A stretch of DNA of 64,000 bases, taken from Corynebacterium variabile (GTDB lineage: Bacteria > Actinomycetota > Actinomycetes > Mycobacteriales > Mycobacteriaceae). Below the pieces are notes generated by a model that did no database searches, was not told the DNA's origin, and saw nothing but the letters and a program-made list of their open reading frames with translations. Positions 7,720-16,962 of this stretch are shown piece after piece. The position numbers and the translations under genes are program-made. The DNA lies in assembly GCF_006539825.1 (NCBI RefSeq), contig NZ_BJNT01000014.1, positions 56,440 to 120,439 of the forward strand, written 5' to 3'. Within the stretch, counting starts at the first letter, position 1. Each line of letters opens with the position of its first letter.

Positions 7720-9281
7720 TGGTCACCGTCAGCAACCGGTCGCCGGTGCGGGTGGGGCAGGCCCGCAGTGTGGGACTCGACGGGCTGACCGGGATCCCCG
7801 TCACCGTCGACTGCGACATCAGCCGTGGCCTGCCGGGGATGAACATCGTCGGACTGGGGGACGCGGCGGTCGTCCAGGCCCGGGACCGGGTCCGCTCCGC
7901 CGTGATCAACAGCGGCCTGCAGTGGCCCAAGTCACGGGTGGTGGTGAGTCTGTCGCCGGCCTCGGTACCGAAGACCGGGTCCGGCTTCGACCTGCCGATG
8001 GTGCTGGCGATCCTCGCCGCCCAGGGGACGGTCCACCCCGATGACCTCGCCGATGCGGCGGTGGTCGGGGAACTGGGACTCGACGGCACGGTCCGCGGGG
8101 TGCCCGGCGTCCTCCCGATGGTGCTGGCCGCACGGGAGGCCGGGGTGGGACGCCTCGCCGTGCCGCTCGACAATCTCCCCGAGGCCGCCCGGGTACCGGG
8201 GATCCGGGTCAGCGGACTGAGCCATCTGGGGCAGCTGACAGACTGGGCCGTGGGGCAGGAGACCGGGGCCACCGCGCCGGAGCCGCCGACAACCTCCGGG
8301 GCGACCGCGCCCGACCTGTGTGAGCTCACCGGACAACCGGTGGCGCGCCGGGCACTGGAGACCGCCGCGGCGGGCGGGCACCACCTGTGGCTGTCAGGCG
8401 CGCCGGGAACCGGCAAATCCATGTTGGCGGAAAGGCTGCCGGGGATTCTGCCCCCGTTGGATGACGAGGAGCAGCTGGAGGCCGCGGCGGTGCACTCCGT
8501 CGCCGCGGAAAAGGGGGATCTCGCCGGGATCTGGCGACGGACCAGGCCGTTCGTGGCCCCGCATCCGTCGTTGACCCTGCCCGCTCTGACCGGTGGCGGG
8601 TCCGGTCGTCTCCGACCCGGGGCGGTGAGCCTGGCACACCATGGCGTCCTCTTCCTCGATGAGGCCCCGGAGGTGTCGCGGGCTGTGCTGGAGGGACTGC
8701 GGGTGCCGATGGAACGCGGGACGGTGTCGGTGGAACGGGTGCGCCGCACACTGGTTCTTCCGGCGAGGTTCCAGCTGGTCATCGCCTCGAATCCGTGCCC
8801 GTGCGGGGCGGAGGAGCCGGCGGAGTGTCTCTGCCGCGGCGGGGTGCGTGACCGTTACCTGCAGCGGATCTCCGGGCCGCTGCGCGACCGGATCGACATC
8901 ATCGCCACCACCGGAGGTCACCGGGCGGCGACCGTCACCGGGGAGCCCGGGGAATCCTCGGCGGTGGTGCGTGACCGGGTGACCGCGGCACGGGACCGTG
9001 CAGTGTCCCGGTGGAGAGGAAGAGTCGATGATCCGCCGTGGCGGTCGACGGCCGACGTGCCGGGTCCGGTGCTGCGCCGGGAGTTCCCCGCCGAGGACGC
9101 CGCGATGCTCGTCCTGGAGGACCAGTTGCGCCGCGGCGTGCTGTCACAGCGTGGGGTGGACCGGAGTCTGCGCGTCGCGTGGACGCTGACGGATCTCGCC
9201 GGCAAGGAGCGGCCGCGGGTCGGAGACGTGATGGATGCGGTGGACATGTTCACCGGGACAGTGGAAGGGGCAGGCCAGTGA
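7719..9281 (+). CDS. yifB: YifB/ComM family AAA+ ATPase (Mg-chelatase-like)
   Basis: 520 residues. An N-terminal ChlI-type region (GLPGMNIVGLGDAAVVQARD) is followed by the AAA+ core: Walker A GAPGTGKS near 228, Walker B GVLFLDEAPEV, then the sensor stretch IASNPCPCG. A C-terminal Mg_chelatase_C segment (SQRGVDRSLRVAWTLTDLAG) completes it. ComM homologues are ring helicases that promote branch migration during natural transformation; whether this organism is competent is not shown here. ATG 7719 overlaps the yraN stop. It overlaps dprA by four bases, implying translational coupling. Confidence 0.95.
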   Translation: MVTVSNRSPVRVGQARSVGLDGLTGIPVTVDCDISRGLPGMNIVGLGDAAVVQARDRVRSAVINSGLQWPKSRVVVSLSPASVPKTGSGFDLPMVLAILAAQGTVHPDDLADAAVVGELGLDGTVRGVPGVLPMVLAAREAGVGRLAVPLDNLPEAARVPGIRVSGLSHLGQLTDWAVGQETGATAPEPPTTSGATAPDLCELTGQPVARRALETAAAGGHHLWLSGAPGTGKSMLAERLPGILPPLDDEEQLEAAAVHSVAAEKGDLAGIWRRTRPFVAPHPSLTLPALTGGGSGRLRPGAVSLAHHGVLFLDEAPEVSRAVLEGLRVPMERGTVSVERVRRTLVLPARFQLVIASNPCPCGAEEPAECLCRGGVRDRYLQRISGPLRDRIDIIATTGGHRAATVTGEPGESSAVVRDRVTAARDRAVSRWRGRVDDPPWRSTADVPGPVLRREFPAEDAAMLVLEDQLRRGVLSQRGVDRSLRVAWTLTDLAGKERPRVGDVMDAVDMFTGTVEGAGQ

Positions 9282-10552
9282 CGGTGGTGGACATTGACGC
9301 GGCCAGGGCGGAGCGGGATCCGGAACGGCTGCTGGCCTGGGCGGTGCTGCGACGGCTGGTGGAGGCGTCCCGCACCGATGTGGTCCGGTTGCTGTGGCCG
9401 GACGGGGACGCCGCGGCGCCGGCCCGGGTGACCCGGCTGGTCGAGATGCTGCGGCAGAGGGATTCCACACTCCCGGCCGGACTGCAGGGGTTGACCGCGG
9501 AGAAGACCGCGCAGATCACGCAGCAGGCGGAGGCGGACCTGCAGTGGGCGCGGCTGAACCGGTGGCGGCTGATCACCCCGGACGATCCGGAGTGGCCGAC
9601 GCGTCGGTTGGAGGAGTCCTTCGGGACGACAGGGGACATGGACGGGCCGGTACTCTCCGGCGGCGCGGTGCCGGGGGAATCCGGGGACACGCCGGGAGTC
9701 CGTAGTCGGGCGGCCCGGCCGTTCGCCCTGTGGGGACGCGGACCGGCGGAACTGGCGTCCACCGTGGAACGCAGCGTGGCGCTGGTCGGGACGCGGTCGT
9801 CGACGACCTACGGCAACCGCACCACCCACCGCTTCGCCGGGGAACTCGCCGGTGCGGGGTACACCGTGGTCTCCGGCGGTGCGGTCGGCATCGACACCGC
9901 CGCCCACCGTGGTGCCCTGGAAGCCTCGGGTGCCACCGTGGCCGTGGCCGCCAGCGGGCCCGGGGAGATCTACCCGCGGTCGAATGAGGACCTGTTCCGC
10001 CGCATCGCGCAGACCGGACTGGTCGTCACGGAGTATCCGCCGAAGACCAGGCCTGCCCGCTACCGGTTCCTCACCCGCAACCGGCTGGTCGCCGGCCTGA
10101 CCCGGGGGACGGTACTGCTCGCCGCCGGGCACCGCTCCGGTGCGGTGAACACCGCCAACTGGGCCGATGTGATGCTCCGGCCGGTGATGGTGCTGCCCGG
10201 GCCGGTGGACAGAGCGGAGTACGTCGGCTGCCACAAACGGATCAGGGACGGAGCGGGGACGCTGGTCACCTCGGTCGCCGAGATCCGGGAGATCATCGAG
10301 CCGATCGGTTCCGTGGACCCGGACCAGCAGCTCGACCTACAGTTCGCCGCCAGTCCGGTCCAGCTGCTCAGCCGGGACCAGCTGGCTGTGTTCGACGCCT
10401 GCGGGATCGCCACCGACGACACCGGTCACCTCGACCAGATCGCCGCGGAGATCGGGCTGCCGATGGCGGCGGTGGTGCGCACCGTCGGTGAGCTGGAGGG
10501 GACGGGGCTGGTCGTGCGCGACGGCGACCGGTGGGTGAAGAACGACAGATGA
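9278..10552 (+). CDS. dprA: DNA-processing protein DprA/Smf
   Basis: 424 residues. A helical N-terminal part leads into the Rossmann-like DprA domain (VALVGTRSSTTYGNRTTHRF, VVSGGAVGIDTAAHRGALEA, GEIYPRSNEDLFRRI, TEYPPKTRPARYRFLTRNRL). A C-terminal winged-helix-like segment reads QIAAEIGLPMAAVVRTVGEL. DprA loads RecA on single-stranded DNA taken up by cells and is kept in many non-competent species. GTG 9278 overlaps the yifB stop (GTGA). An insert rich in Gly and Pro sits near 115-145, ahead of the core. Confidence 0.95.
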   Translation: MTVVDIDAARAERDPERLLAWAVLRRLVEASRTDVVRLLWPDGDAAAPARVTRLVEMLRQRDSTLPAGLQGLTAEKTAQITQQAEADLQWARLNRWRLITPDDPEWPTRRLEESFGTTGDMDGPVLSGGAVPGESGDTPGVRSRAARPFALWGRGPAELASTVERSVALVGTRSSTTYGNRTTHRFAGELAGAGYTVVSGGAVGIDTAAHRGALEASGATVAVAASGPGEIYPRSNEDLFRRIAQTGLVVTEYPPKTRPARYRFLTRNRLVAGLTRGTVLLAAGHRSGAVNTANWADVMLRPVMVLPGPVDRAEYVGCHKRIRDGAGTLVTSVAEIREIIEPIGSVDPDQQLDLQFAASPVQLLSRDQLAVFDACGIATDDTGHLDQIAAEIGLPMAAVVRTVGELEGTGLVVRDGDRWVKNDR

Positions 10553-10576
10553 CGGGGACTTCTGGTCCCAGTGGTC

Positions 10577-10582
10577 TACTCT
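10577..10582 (+). promoter_or_regulatory. xerC -10 hexamer (leaderless start)
   Basis: TACTCT lies 6 bases before ATG 10589, in the short gap after dprA. It supports ATG 10589 over GTG 10571, which lies upstream of the hexamer. Confidence 0.55.
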
Positions 10583-10588
10583 GATCAC

Positions 10589-11554
10589 ATGAGTTCCAGT
10601 GAGTGTACCGACATGGCCGGAGCCATCGACGGCTACCTGGAGTACCTCGACCTGGTCAAGGGACGCTCGGCCAACACGGTCCGCGCCTACGGGGCCGACC
10701 TGCGCGCCGCCTTCGAGGGGGTCAGGACCCTCGACGGCTTCACCCTCGACCACTGCCGTGACGTCCTGGACTGGGCCGTGGAGAACGGGGACGCGAAAGC
10801 CACCCTCGCCCGTATCGCCTCCAGTCTCCGTGGGTTCGGCTCCTGGCTCGTCCACACCGGCGTCCTGCAGGTGAACCCTGCCGCCGGACTGCATACCCCG
10901 AAGACCTCGCGCACTCTGCCGAGGGTCCTGCGGGAGGACCAGGTCGGCGGCGTCCTCGAACAGGCCAGGGCACACGCCCACCGCGAACCGTCCGAGGGTG
11001 ATCCGGGCCCGACCCCGAAGGACATCCGGGACTGGGTGATGCTGGAGGTCCTCTACGCCACAGGTATCCGTGTCTCCGAACTCGCCGGCGCCGACGTCGA
11101 GGACCTTGGCGGCAACGGGGATCCCGGATCACGCAGTCTGCGCGTGGTGGGTAAAGGTGACAAGACCCGCGTCGTCCCCTTCGGTCCGACCGTGGAGGCC
11201 GCACTGCGTGAATGGTTGGCGGTGCGTGCCGGGATGCTGCCGGCATCCGGGGTGACACGGGCGGCGCAACCGGCGCTCTTTCTCGGGGCCAGGGGAGGAC
11301 GCATCGACGTCCGGCAGGTCCGGACCGTCGTCCACCGGGCCACCGGTGGGGCCGGCGTCCCCGAGATCGCCCCGCACGGGCTGCGTCACTCCGCCGCCAC
11401 CGCCGTCCTCGACGGAGGGGCGGACCTGCGCGTGGTCCAGCAGCTGCTCGGACACACCTCGATGAACACCACACAGATCTACACCCACGTCGGCACCGAA
11501 CGGCTGCGTGCGGTCTACAAGAGGGCACATCCCCGGTCCGGCTCACAGGACTGA
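10589..11554 (+). CDS. xerC: tyrosine recombinase XerC
   Basis: 321 residues. An N-terminal SAM-like DNA-binding domain (YLEYLDLVKGRSANTVRAYG) precedes the catalytic domain: Arg in YATGIRVSELAGAD (near 160), HGLRHS (near 263), LLGHTSMNTTQIY, with Tyr near 298 as nucleophile. It resolves chromosome dimers at dif together with XerD. The position between dprA and rpsB is the conserved actinobacterial site, which argues for XerC rather than an integrase of a mobile element. It converges on the M23 gene with an 18-base gap. Confidence 0.94.
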   Translation: MSSSECTDMAGAIDGYLEYLDLVKGRSANTVRAYGADLRAAFEGVRTLDGFTLDHCRDVLDWAVENGDAKATLARIASSLRGFGSWLVHTGVLQVNPAAGLHTPKTSRTLPRVLREDQVGGVLEQARAHAHREPSEGDPGPTPKDIRDWVMLEVLYATGIRVSELAGADVEDLGGNGDPGSRSLRVVGKGDKTRVVPFGPTVEAALREWLAVRAGMLPASGVTRAAQPALFLGARGGRIDVRQVRTVVHRATGGAGVPEIAPHGLRHSAATAVLDGGADLRVVQQLLGHTSMNTTQIYTHVGTERLRAVYKRAHPRSGSQD

Positions 11555-11572
11555 GCGGGGATCAGCGCCAGT

Positions 11573-12148
11573 TCAGCGCCACAGCCTGACCTGTACCGGA
11601 CCCAGCAGCGTCATCGGGTCGATGTAGCGCTCGGCGTCCTCTGCCGGTGGGCCGAGCACCGCACCCCAGTGCAGGCCGGGATCGCGCCGGGCGGTCCCGG
11701 GCAGCGAGGCGTGGTCGGCCAGCTCACCGAGGAACTGGCCCCGGCCCACCTGCTCACCGACCCGTACCTGCGCGAGCACCGGCTCATAGGTGCTACGGAG
11801 CCCTCCTCCGTGGTCGACGGACACTGTCGGCGTCCCCGCGACCACTCCGGCGAAGCGCACCGTGCCCGCGGCACTGGCCCGCACCGCTGCGCCGGACGCG
11901 GCGTCCAGATCCACCCCGCGGTGACCGGGCAACCAGTTCTGGTCGGGGATGTCCGCCGGCGCCAGGACCGTGCCGGGAACCGGACGCAGGTGGTTGCCGA
12001 CCGGTGCAGACCCCGGCGGGGTCCCCGGGGGAGATTCTGGAGCGGCGGCGGTCGGCACCGTGGTGAGGCCCGCGGACAGTGCAGTGGCGAGAAGTGCGGC
12101 GGCGAACCGCGGTACGGTGGTGACTGTGTTGGCTGTCGTCGTTGTCAT
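11573..12148 (-). CDS. secreted M23 family peptidase-like protein
   Basis: 191 residues from ATG 12148. The Sec signal peptide has a hydrophobic core, FAAALLATALSAGLTTV, and likely cleavage after an Ala-rich site near residue 37. The peptidase domain has GHRGVDLDAASGAAVRASAA (first metal-binding His and Asp) and LHWGAVLG (later His). These proteins cut cell-wall peptide cross-links or act as non-catalytic activators; the short actinobacterial form next to rpsB is conserved. An upstream in-frame ATG at 12181 would add 11 residues before the signal peptide and seems less likely. Confidence 0.85.
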   Translation of the reverse strand: MTTTTANTVTTVPRFAAALLATALSAGLTTVPTAAAPESPPGTPPGSAPVGNHLRPVPGTVLAPADIPDQNWLPGHRGVDLDAASGAAVRASAAGTVRFAGVVAGTPTVSVDHGGGLRSTYEPVLAQVRVGEQVGRGQFLGELADHASLPGTARRDPGLHWGAVLGPPAEDAERYIDPMTLLGPVQVRLWR

Positions 12149-12197
12149 CCGTCCATCGTCGCGGCCCCAATGCCCTGTCACCAGGGGGTCCGCGAAA

Positions 12198-12206
12198 TGT
12201 GGATAA
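12198..12206 (-). promoter_or_regulatory. DnaA-box-like nonamer
   Basis: TGTGGATAA is the reverse complement of TTATCCACA. It lies in the gap between the M23 gene and the rpsB promoter. Binding by DnaA is not shown. Confidence 0.4.
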
Positions 12207-12242
12207 CCCGCACAGCGCTGTCCACAGGGTGGCCACGGGAAC

Positions 12243-12271
12243 TTGGTTAATCGGGGAAAGCCAGGTAATGT
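12243..12271 (+). promoter_or_regulatory. rpsB promoter
   Basis: TTGGTT (12243-12248) and TAATGT (12266-12271) are separated by 17 bases, a good sigma-70-type match. Transcription would begin near 12278. Confidence 0.65.
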
Positions 12272-12277
12272 CGCACC

Positions 12278-12638
12278 CTGCAGTATGCCCGGCCGGTGGT
12301 CGGCGGCACTGTCGCACGGATCGTCACCTCACACGCAGAGGCCGGTACGTGCAGGTACCGCACCATTCACGGACACAGGTCCAGGTGTACTGACATCGCG
12401 CAGGTTCAGCGTGATCCGAACAAGGCCCGTCCGTCAACGGTGCTCTCCTGCTTCAAGGAGGGTTTACTGGGCGGGGACAATCCGGGATACCTGCCAGGTC
12501 AGCCGATGTACGACCACGTCACGAGGACGCGGCGTACCCGGCCGAGAAAACCGTCACCCCTAACTTTTGAAAGCGAGGAAGGGGAGAGGCGCCAGGCACT
12601 GTCTCAGTGCCCACGGCAGCGAACTCCCCTGACACATC
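12278..12638 (+). promoter_or_regulatory. long rpsB 5' leader with hairpins
   Basis: About 360 bases of leader without a convincing gene. Near 12451-12466 CTCCT can pair with AGGAG, hiding a Shine-Dalgarno-like core. At 12595-12611 GGCACTG, TCT, CAGTGCC form a perfect 7-bp stem 27 bases before the rpsB start. This would fit autoregulation by S2 or attenuation, but I do not recognise a known family. Confidence 0.4.
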
Positions 12639-13478
12639 ATGGCTGTTGTCACCATGCGCGAACTGCTGGACGCCGGCGTCCACTTCGGTCACCAGACCCG
12701 TCGTTGGAACCCGAAGATGCGTCGTTTCATCTTCACCGACCGTAACGGCATCTACATCATCGACCTCCAGCAGACGCTGACCTTCATCGACGAGGCCTAC
12801 GAGTTCGTCAAGGAGACCGTCGCCCACGGCGGAAACATCCTCTACGTCGGCACCAAGAAGCAGGCCCAGGAAGGCATCGCCTCCGAGGCCGAACGCGTCG
12901 GCATGCCCTACGTCAACCACCGTTGGCTCGGCGGCATGCTCACCAACTTCCAGACGGTCGCCAAGCGTCTGCACCGTCTCAAGGAGCTCCAGGCCATGGA
13001 CTCCGCCGAGGACGGCTACGCCGGTCGCACCAAGAAGGAAATCCTCATGCTGACCCGCGAGCGCAACAAGCTCGAGCGCGTCCTGGGCGGCATCGCCGAA
13101 ATGTCCAAGGTCCCCTCCGCTCTGTGGATCGTCGACACCAACAAGGAGCACATCGCGGTCGCCGAGGCCAAGAAGCTCAACATCCCGGTCGTCGCCATCC
13201 TGGACACCAACTGCGACCCCGACGTCGTCGACTTCCCGATCCCGGGCAACGATGACGCCATCCGCGCCACCAACCTGCTGACCTCCGTCATCTCCTCCGC
13301 TGTCGAGGAGGGCCGCAAGGTCCGCGCCGAGCGTCAGGCTGCCGCCGCCAAGGAGACCGCCGGTGACGCCGAGGTCGCCGAAATCGTCGTCGAGGCCGAG
13401 CAGGCCCAGACCGAGAAGGCCGCCGAGATCGCCGAGGCTGAGGTCAAGGCCGAAGAGGCCACCCCCTCCGCCGAGTAG
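12639..13478 (+). CDS. rpsB: 30S ribosomal protein S2
   Basis: 279 residues beginning [20 protein letters not shown], with [40 protein letters not shown] and the other S2 signatures. S2 joins the small subunit late in its assembly. The last 50 residues are an Ala/Glu-rich tail common in Actinobacteria. The gene is followed by tsf, the classic pairing, with a hairpin in the 81-base gap between them. Confidence 0.98.
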   Translation: MAVVTMRELLDAGVHFGHQTRRWNPKMRRFIFTDRNGIYIIDLQQTLTFIDEAYEFVKETVAHGGNILYVGTKKQAQEGIASEAERVGMPYVNHRWLGGMLTNFQTVAKRLHRLKELQAMDSAEDGYAGRTKKEILMLTRERNKLERVLGGIAEMSKVPSALWIVDTNKEHIAVAEAKKLNIPVVAILDTNCDPDVVDFPIPGNDDAIRATNLLTSVISSAVEEGRKVRAERQAAAAKETAGDAEVAEIVVEAEQAQTEKAAEIAEAEVKAEEATPSAE

Positions 13479-13481
13479 TAC

Positions 13482-13506
13482 CCCCACCCGGTAGTACCGG
13501 TCGGGG
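13482..13506 (+). terminator. rpsB-tsf intergenic hairpin
   Basis: CCGGTA, one base, TACCGG, flanked by CCCC and GGGG that can extend the stem. There is no U-run. It is more likely a processing or partial attenuation site between rpsB and tsf than a full terminator. Confidence 0.4.
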
Positions 13507-13559
13507 AGAAGAACCAGTCACCCCGACCTTCCAACCACGTACAAGGAGGATCGCCGCAC

Positions 13560-14378
13560 ATGGCGAACTACACCGCTGCTGATGTCAAGAAGCTCCGCGA
13601 GCTCACCGGCTCCGGCATGATGGCCTGCAAGAAGGCCCTGGACGAGGCCGAGGGCGACTTCGAGAAGGCCGTCGAGATCCTGCGCATCAAGGGTGCCAAG
13701 GACGTCGGAAAGCGCGCCGAGCGCACCGCCGCCGAGGGCCTGATCGCCGTTTCCGGCGCCACCATGATCGAGATCAACTCGGAGACCGACTTCGTCGCGA
13801 AGACCGAGGAGTTCATCGCTTTCGCGAACCGTGTCGCCGAGGCCGCCGCCGAGGCCAAGGCCAACTCCGCTGAGGAGCTTGCCGCCGCCACCGTCGACGG
13901 CAAGACCGCCCAGGAGGCTCTCGACGAGCTCTCCGCCAAGATCGGTGAGAAGCTGCAGCTGCGTCGCGCCGTCACCCTCGAGGGTGACAAGGTCGCCGTC
14001 TACCTGCACCACCGTTCCGCTGACCTACCGCCGGCCGTCGGTGTGCTCGTCGCCTACACCGGTGACGACGAGGCTGCCGCCAAGGGTGCCGCCATGCAGG
14101 TCGCCGCGCTCAAGGCCCAGTACCTGACCGACGCCGAGATCCCGGACGAGGTCAAGGACAAGGAGCGCGAGATCGCCGCCGCCACCGCCCGCGAAGAGGG
14201 CAAGCCGGAGAAGATCATCCCGAACATCGTGGAAGGCCGCCTCAAGGGCTTCTACAAGGATGTCTGCCTTCTGGACCAGCCCTCCGTCACGGAGTCCAAG
14301 AAGACCGTCAAGCAGGTCCTCGACGAGGCCGGCGTGACCCTCACCGGGTTCGTCCGCTTCGAGGTCGGCCAGCAGTAG
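13560..14378 (+). CDS. tsf: elongation factor Ts
   Basis: 272 residues. The N-terminal UBA-like domain carries [20 protein letters not shown]. The core has the EF-Ts signature [14 protein letters not shown] and a C-terminal [20 protein letters not shown]. It exchanges GDP for GTP on EF-Tu. ATG 13560 is preceded by AAGGAGG. It shows the strong codon preference of highly expressed genes (GCC, AAG, GAG). Confidence 0.98.
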   Translation: MANYTAADVKKLRELTGSGMMACKKALDEAEGDFEKAVEILRIKGAKDVGKRAERTAAEGLIAVSGATMIEINSETDFVAKTEEFIAFANRVAEAAAEAKANSAEELAAATVDGKTAQEALDELSAKIGEKLQLRRAVTLEGDKVAVYLHHRSADLPPAVGVLVAYTGDDEAAAKGAAMQVAALKAQYLTDAEIPDEVKDKEREIAAATAREEGKPEKIIPNIVEGRLKGFYKDVCLLDQPSVTESKKTVKQVLDEAGVTLTGFVRFEVGQQ

Positions 14379-14397
14379 TCGCTGACGGCTCTCCGCC

Positions 14398-14440
14398 ACA
14401 CCCGCCGCCTCCCGGAACCCCGGGGGACGGCGGGTGTTGT
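14398..14440 (+). terminator. tsf terminator
   Basis: ACACCCGCCG (14398-14407) pairs perfectly with CGGCGGGTGT (14428-14437), and TGT follows. The 20-base loop contains a further CCCCGGGG-type hairpin. It ends the rpsB-tsf operon. Confidence 0.7.
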
Positions 14441-14443
14441 CGT

Positions 14444-14487
14444 ATGCGGTGGGCACGGGGTAGGGATGCGGTGGGCGCGGGGTGGGG
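14444..14487 (+). repeat. 22-bp tandem duplication, G-rich
   Basis: Two adjacent 22-base units (14444-14465 and 14466-14487) differ at two positions. The G-rich character continues to about 14530. The tract holds many GGG/GGGG runs and could form a quadruplex on the coding strand upstream of pyrH. Confidence 0.7.
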
Positions 14488-14582
14488 ACGAGAGGTGGCG
14501 GCGCGGTGGGGAGGCGGTGGGGGCGCAGTGCGGGAAGCCGAGAAACGGTGGTGGCGGTCGCACGGAGGGACCGGCGGCAGGC

Positions 14583-14588
14583 TAGAAT
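14583..14588 (+). promoter_or_regulatory. pyrH -10 hexamer
   Basis: TAGAAT, a strong -10 match, lies about 60 bases before GTG 14650. It gives pyrH its own promoter after the tsf terminator. Confidence 0.5.
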
Positions 14589-14649
14589 GGGCGACCGGAC
14601 TATGTGCCCTACCCACGATCCTGACCTCGATCCCCAAGGAGACCCCACG

Positions 14650-15399
14650 GTGACTGCCAGCGAGAATTCCGACCGACGACCCGGCTTCAAGCGGGTCATG
14701 CTCAAGCTCGGGGGCGAGATGTTCGGCGGCGGAAACGTGGGCGTCGACCCGGATGTCGTGGAGAATGTGGCCCGTCAGATCGCCGAGGTCGCCCGCACGG
14801 GAGTCGAGATCGCCGTGGTCATCGGCGGCGGCAACTTCTTCCGTGGCGCCGAGCTCCAGCAGCGGGGCATGGACCGCGCCCGGTCCGACTACATGGGCAT
14901 GCTGGGCACCGTGATGAACTGCCTCGCGCTCCAGGACTTCCTCGAGAAACAGGGCATCGACACCCGTGTCCAAACCTCCATCAACATGGCACAGGTCGCC
15001 GAGCCCTACCTGCCGCTGCGCGCCGTGCGTCACCTGGAGAAGGGCCGCGTCGTCATCTTCGGTGCAGGCATGGGCCTGCCGTACTTCTCCACCGACACCA
15101 CCGCCGCCCAGCGCGCCCTGGAGATCGGCTGCGAGGTCCTCCTCATGGCCAAGGCCGTCGACGGCGTCTACTCCGACGACCCCCGCACCAACCCGGAGGC
15201 CGAGCTCTTCACCGCGATCACCCACAGCGAGGTCATTGAGCGCGGCCTCAAGGTCGCCGACGCCACCTCCTTCAGCCTCTGCATGGACAATGAGATGCCG
15301 ATGCTCGTCTTCAACCTGCTGTCCGAGGGCAATATCGCCCGCGCCGTCGCCGGTGAGCCGATCGGCACGCTTGTCTCCACCCCCTCCGCACAGGGCTGA
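14650..15399 (+). CDS. pyrH: uridylate kinase (UMP kinase)
   Basis: 249 residues. It shows the UMP kinase pattern: [13 protein letters not shown] at the N-terminus, [40 protein letters not shown] and [19 protein letters not shown]. It phosphorylates UMP to UDP as a hexamer. GTG 14650 follows an AAGGAGA site at 14636-14644; longer upstream frames run through the low-complexity leader and are not credible. frr follows after 80 bases. Confidence 0.97.
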   Translation: MTASENSDRRPGFKRVMLKLGGEMFGGGNVGVDPDVVENVARQIAEVARTGVEIAVVIGGGNFFRGAELQQRGMDRARSDYMGMLGTVMNCLALQDFLEKQGIDTRVQTSINMAQVAEPYLPLRAVRHLEKGRVVIFGAGMGLPYFSTDTTAAQRALEIGCEVLLMAKAVDGVYSDDPRTNPEAELFTAITHSEVIERGLKVADATSFSLCMDNEMPMLVFNLLSEGNIARAVAGEPIGTLVSTPSAQG

Positions 15400-15436
15400 G
15401 CACACACTCCGGGCCGGGGGACACCCGGCAACCTGG

Positions 15437-15442
15437 TACATT
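15437..15442 (+). promoter_or_regulatory. frr -10 hexamer
   Basis: TACATT, about 37 bases before ATG 15480, in the pyrH-frr gap. It suggests frr can be transcribed on its own. Confidence 0.4.
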
Positions 15443-15479
15443 CACCGTAGAAATTCTTACCGAGGACGAGGACCATCCC

Positions 15480-16037
15480 ATGATTGACGACACCCTGCTC
15501 GACGCCGAAGACCACATGAGCCGTTCCGTGGACCATGTGCGGGAGGATCTGACCACCATCCGTACCGGTCGGGCCAACCCGGCCATGTTCAACGGCGTCT
15601 TCGCCGAGTACTACGGCATGCGTACCCCGATCACCCAGATGGCCACGATCAGCGTCCCGGAGCCGCGGATGCTCATCATCAAGCCCTACGAGATGTCCGT
15701 CATGCAGGAGATCGAGAATGCGATCCGCAACTCCGACCTCGGCGTCAACCCCACCAATGACGGCCAGGTGCTGCGCGTCACCATCCCGCAGCTCACCGAG
15801 GAGCGTCGTAAGGACCTTGTGAAGGTCGCCCGCGGCAAGGGGGAGGACGCCAAGATCTCCATCCGCAACATCCGGCGCAAGGGCATGGACTCCCTGAAGA
15901 AGATCCAGAAAGACGGCGACGCCGGAGAGGACGAGGTCCAGGCCGCCGAGAAGGAACTCGACAAGATCACCCAGGGTTACGTCGCCCAGGTGGACGAGGT
16001 CGTATCGTCCAAGGAAAAGGAGCTGATGGAGGTCTAG
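15480..16037 (+). CDS. frr: ribosome recycling factor
   Basis: 185 residues, the standard length. Signatures are [55 protein letters not shown] and the three-helix C-terminal [20 protein letters not shown]. With EF-G it splits post-termination ribosomes. The stop overlaps the start of cdsA by one base, so the two are translationally coupled. Confidence 0.98.
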   Translation: MIDDTLLDAEDHMSRSVDHVREDLTTIRTGRANPAMFNGVFAEYYGMRTPITQMATISVPEPRMLIIKPYEMSVMQEIENAIRNSDLGVNPTNDGQVLRVTIPQLTEERRKDLVKVARGKGEDAKISIRNIRRKGMDSLKKIQKDGDAGEDEVQAAEKELDKITQGYVAQVDEVVSSKEKELMEV

Positions 16038-16921
16038 TGGACTCCCATCCTGATTCCGGACGGATCCGCCTTCCGCAGCCGAAGAACTCCGCCGGACGGT
16101 CCCTGCCCGTCGCCATCGGCGTCGGCGTCGGCCTCGGTGCACTGGTGATCGCCTGTCTGGTGATCCCCTACGCCTGGTACCCGCTCATTGCGGTGGCCAT
16201 GGGCCTGGCGACCTGGGAGGTCACCAGGCGCCTCGGTGAGAACGGCTACGACATCCAGTTCCCCGTCCTGCTGCTGTGCGGCCAGGCGATGATCTGGCTG
16301 TCCTGGCCCTTCGGCGCAACCGGTCTGCTCTCCGCTTTCGGCGTCTCAGTGCTGGTGACGGTCGTTGCCCGGTTGTTCCACCACGGTCGGACGGTGAAAC
16401 CCGAGAACTGGCTGCGGGACGCCGGCATCTCCGTCTTCGTCCTCTGCTGGATCCCGCTGTGCGGCGGTTTCGGGGCGATGCTGTCGCTGATCTCGAGCGA
16501 TGAGGTCTCCGGCTGGGCCTTCATCGTCTCGTTCATGCTCTGCGTGGTCGCCTCCGATGTGGGCGGTTACGCCTCGGGCGTGTTCTTCGGCAGCCACCCC
16601 ATGGCACCGGCGATCAGCCCGAAGAAGTCCTGGGAAGGCTTCGCCGGCTCCGTCGTCTTCGCCGCTGTCGTCGGCATGGTCGTCATGGTCACTCTGCTGA
16701 AGTACGACGACCCGGTGCACTACCTGCTGGGTCTCGGCTTCGGAGCCGGACTGTCCCTGTGTGCGATCCTCGGCGACCTGGTGGAGTCCCAGTTCAAGCG
16801 CGATCTGGACATCAAGGACATGTCCGCGATGATCCCCGGTCACGGCGGAATGATGGACCGCATCGACGGCATGCTGCCCGCCGCGATGCTGACCTGGGTC
16901 ATGCTCAACGCCATCTCCTGA
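16037..16921 (+). CDS. cdsA: phosphatidate cytidylyltransferase
   Basis: 294 residues with about eight transmembrane helices. The C-terminal CdsA signature is visible as ISPKKSWEGFAGS plus GDLVESQFKRDLDIKDMSAM and IPGHGGMMDRIDGML. It makes CDP-diacylglycerol, the precursor of phosphatidylinositol, PIMs and cardiolipin in corynebacteria. GTG 16037 overlaps the frr stop. Confidence 0.96.
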   Translation: MDSHPDSGRIRLPQPKNSAGRSLPVAIGVGVGLGALVIACLVIPYAWYPLIAVAMGLATWEVTRRLGENGYDIQFPVLLLCGQAMIWLSWPFGATGLLSAFGVSVLVTVVARLFHHGRTVKPENWLRDAGISVFVLCWIPLCGGFGAMLSLISSDEVSGWAFIVSFMLCVVASDVGGYASGVFFGSHPMAPAISPKKSWEGFAGSVVFAAVVGMVVMVTLLKYDDPVHYLLGLGFGAGLSLCAILGDLVESQFKRDLDIKDMSAMIPGHGGMMDRIDGMLPAAMLTWVMLNAIS

Positions 16922-16962
16922 CGCCCGGGGTGGGGGTGCAGCGGAAGACTCCGGGGAGGGGG

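Noticed and set aside
10589..11554. Tyrosine recombinase as integrase of a mobile element
   Set aside because: Its conserved place between dprA and rpsB and its length identify XerC; no attachment repeats were seen.
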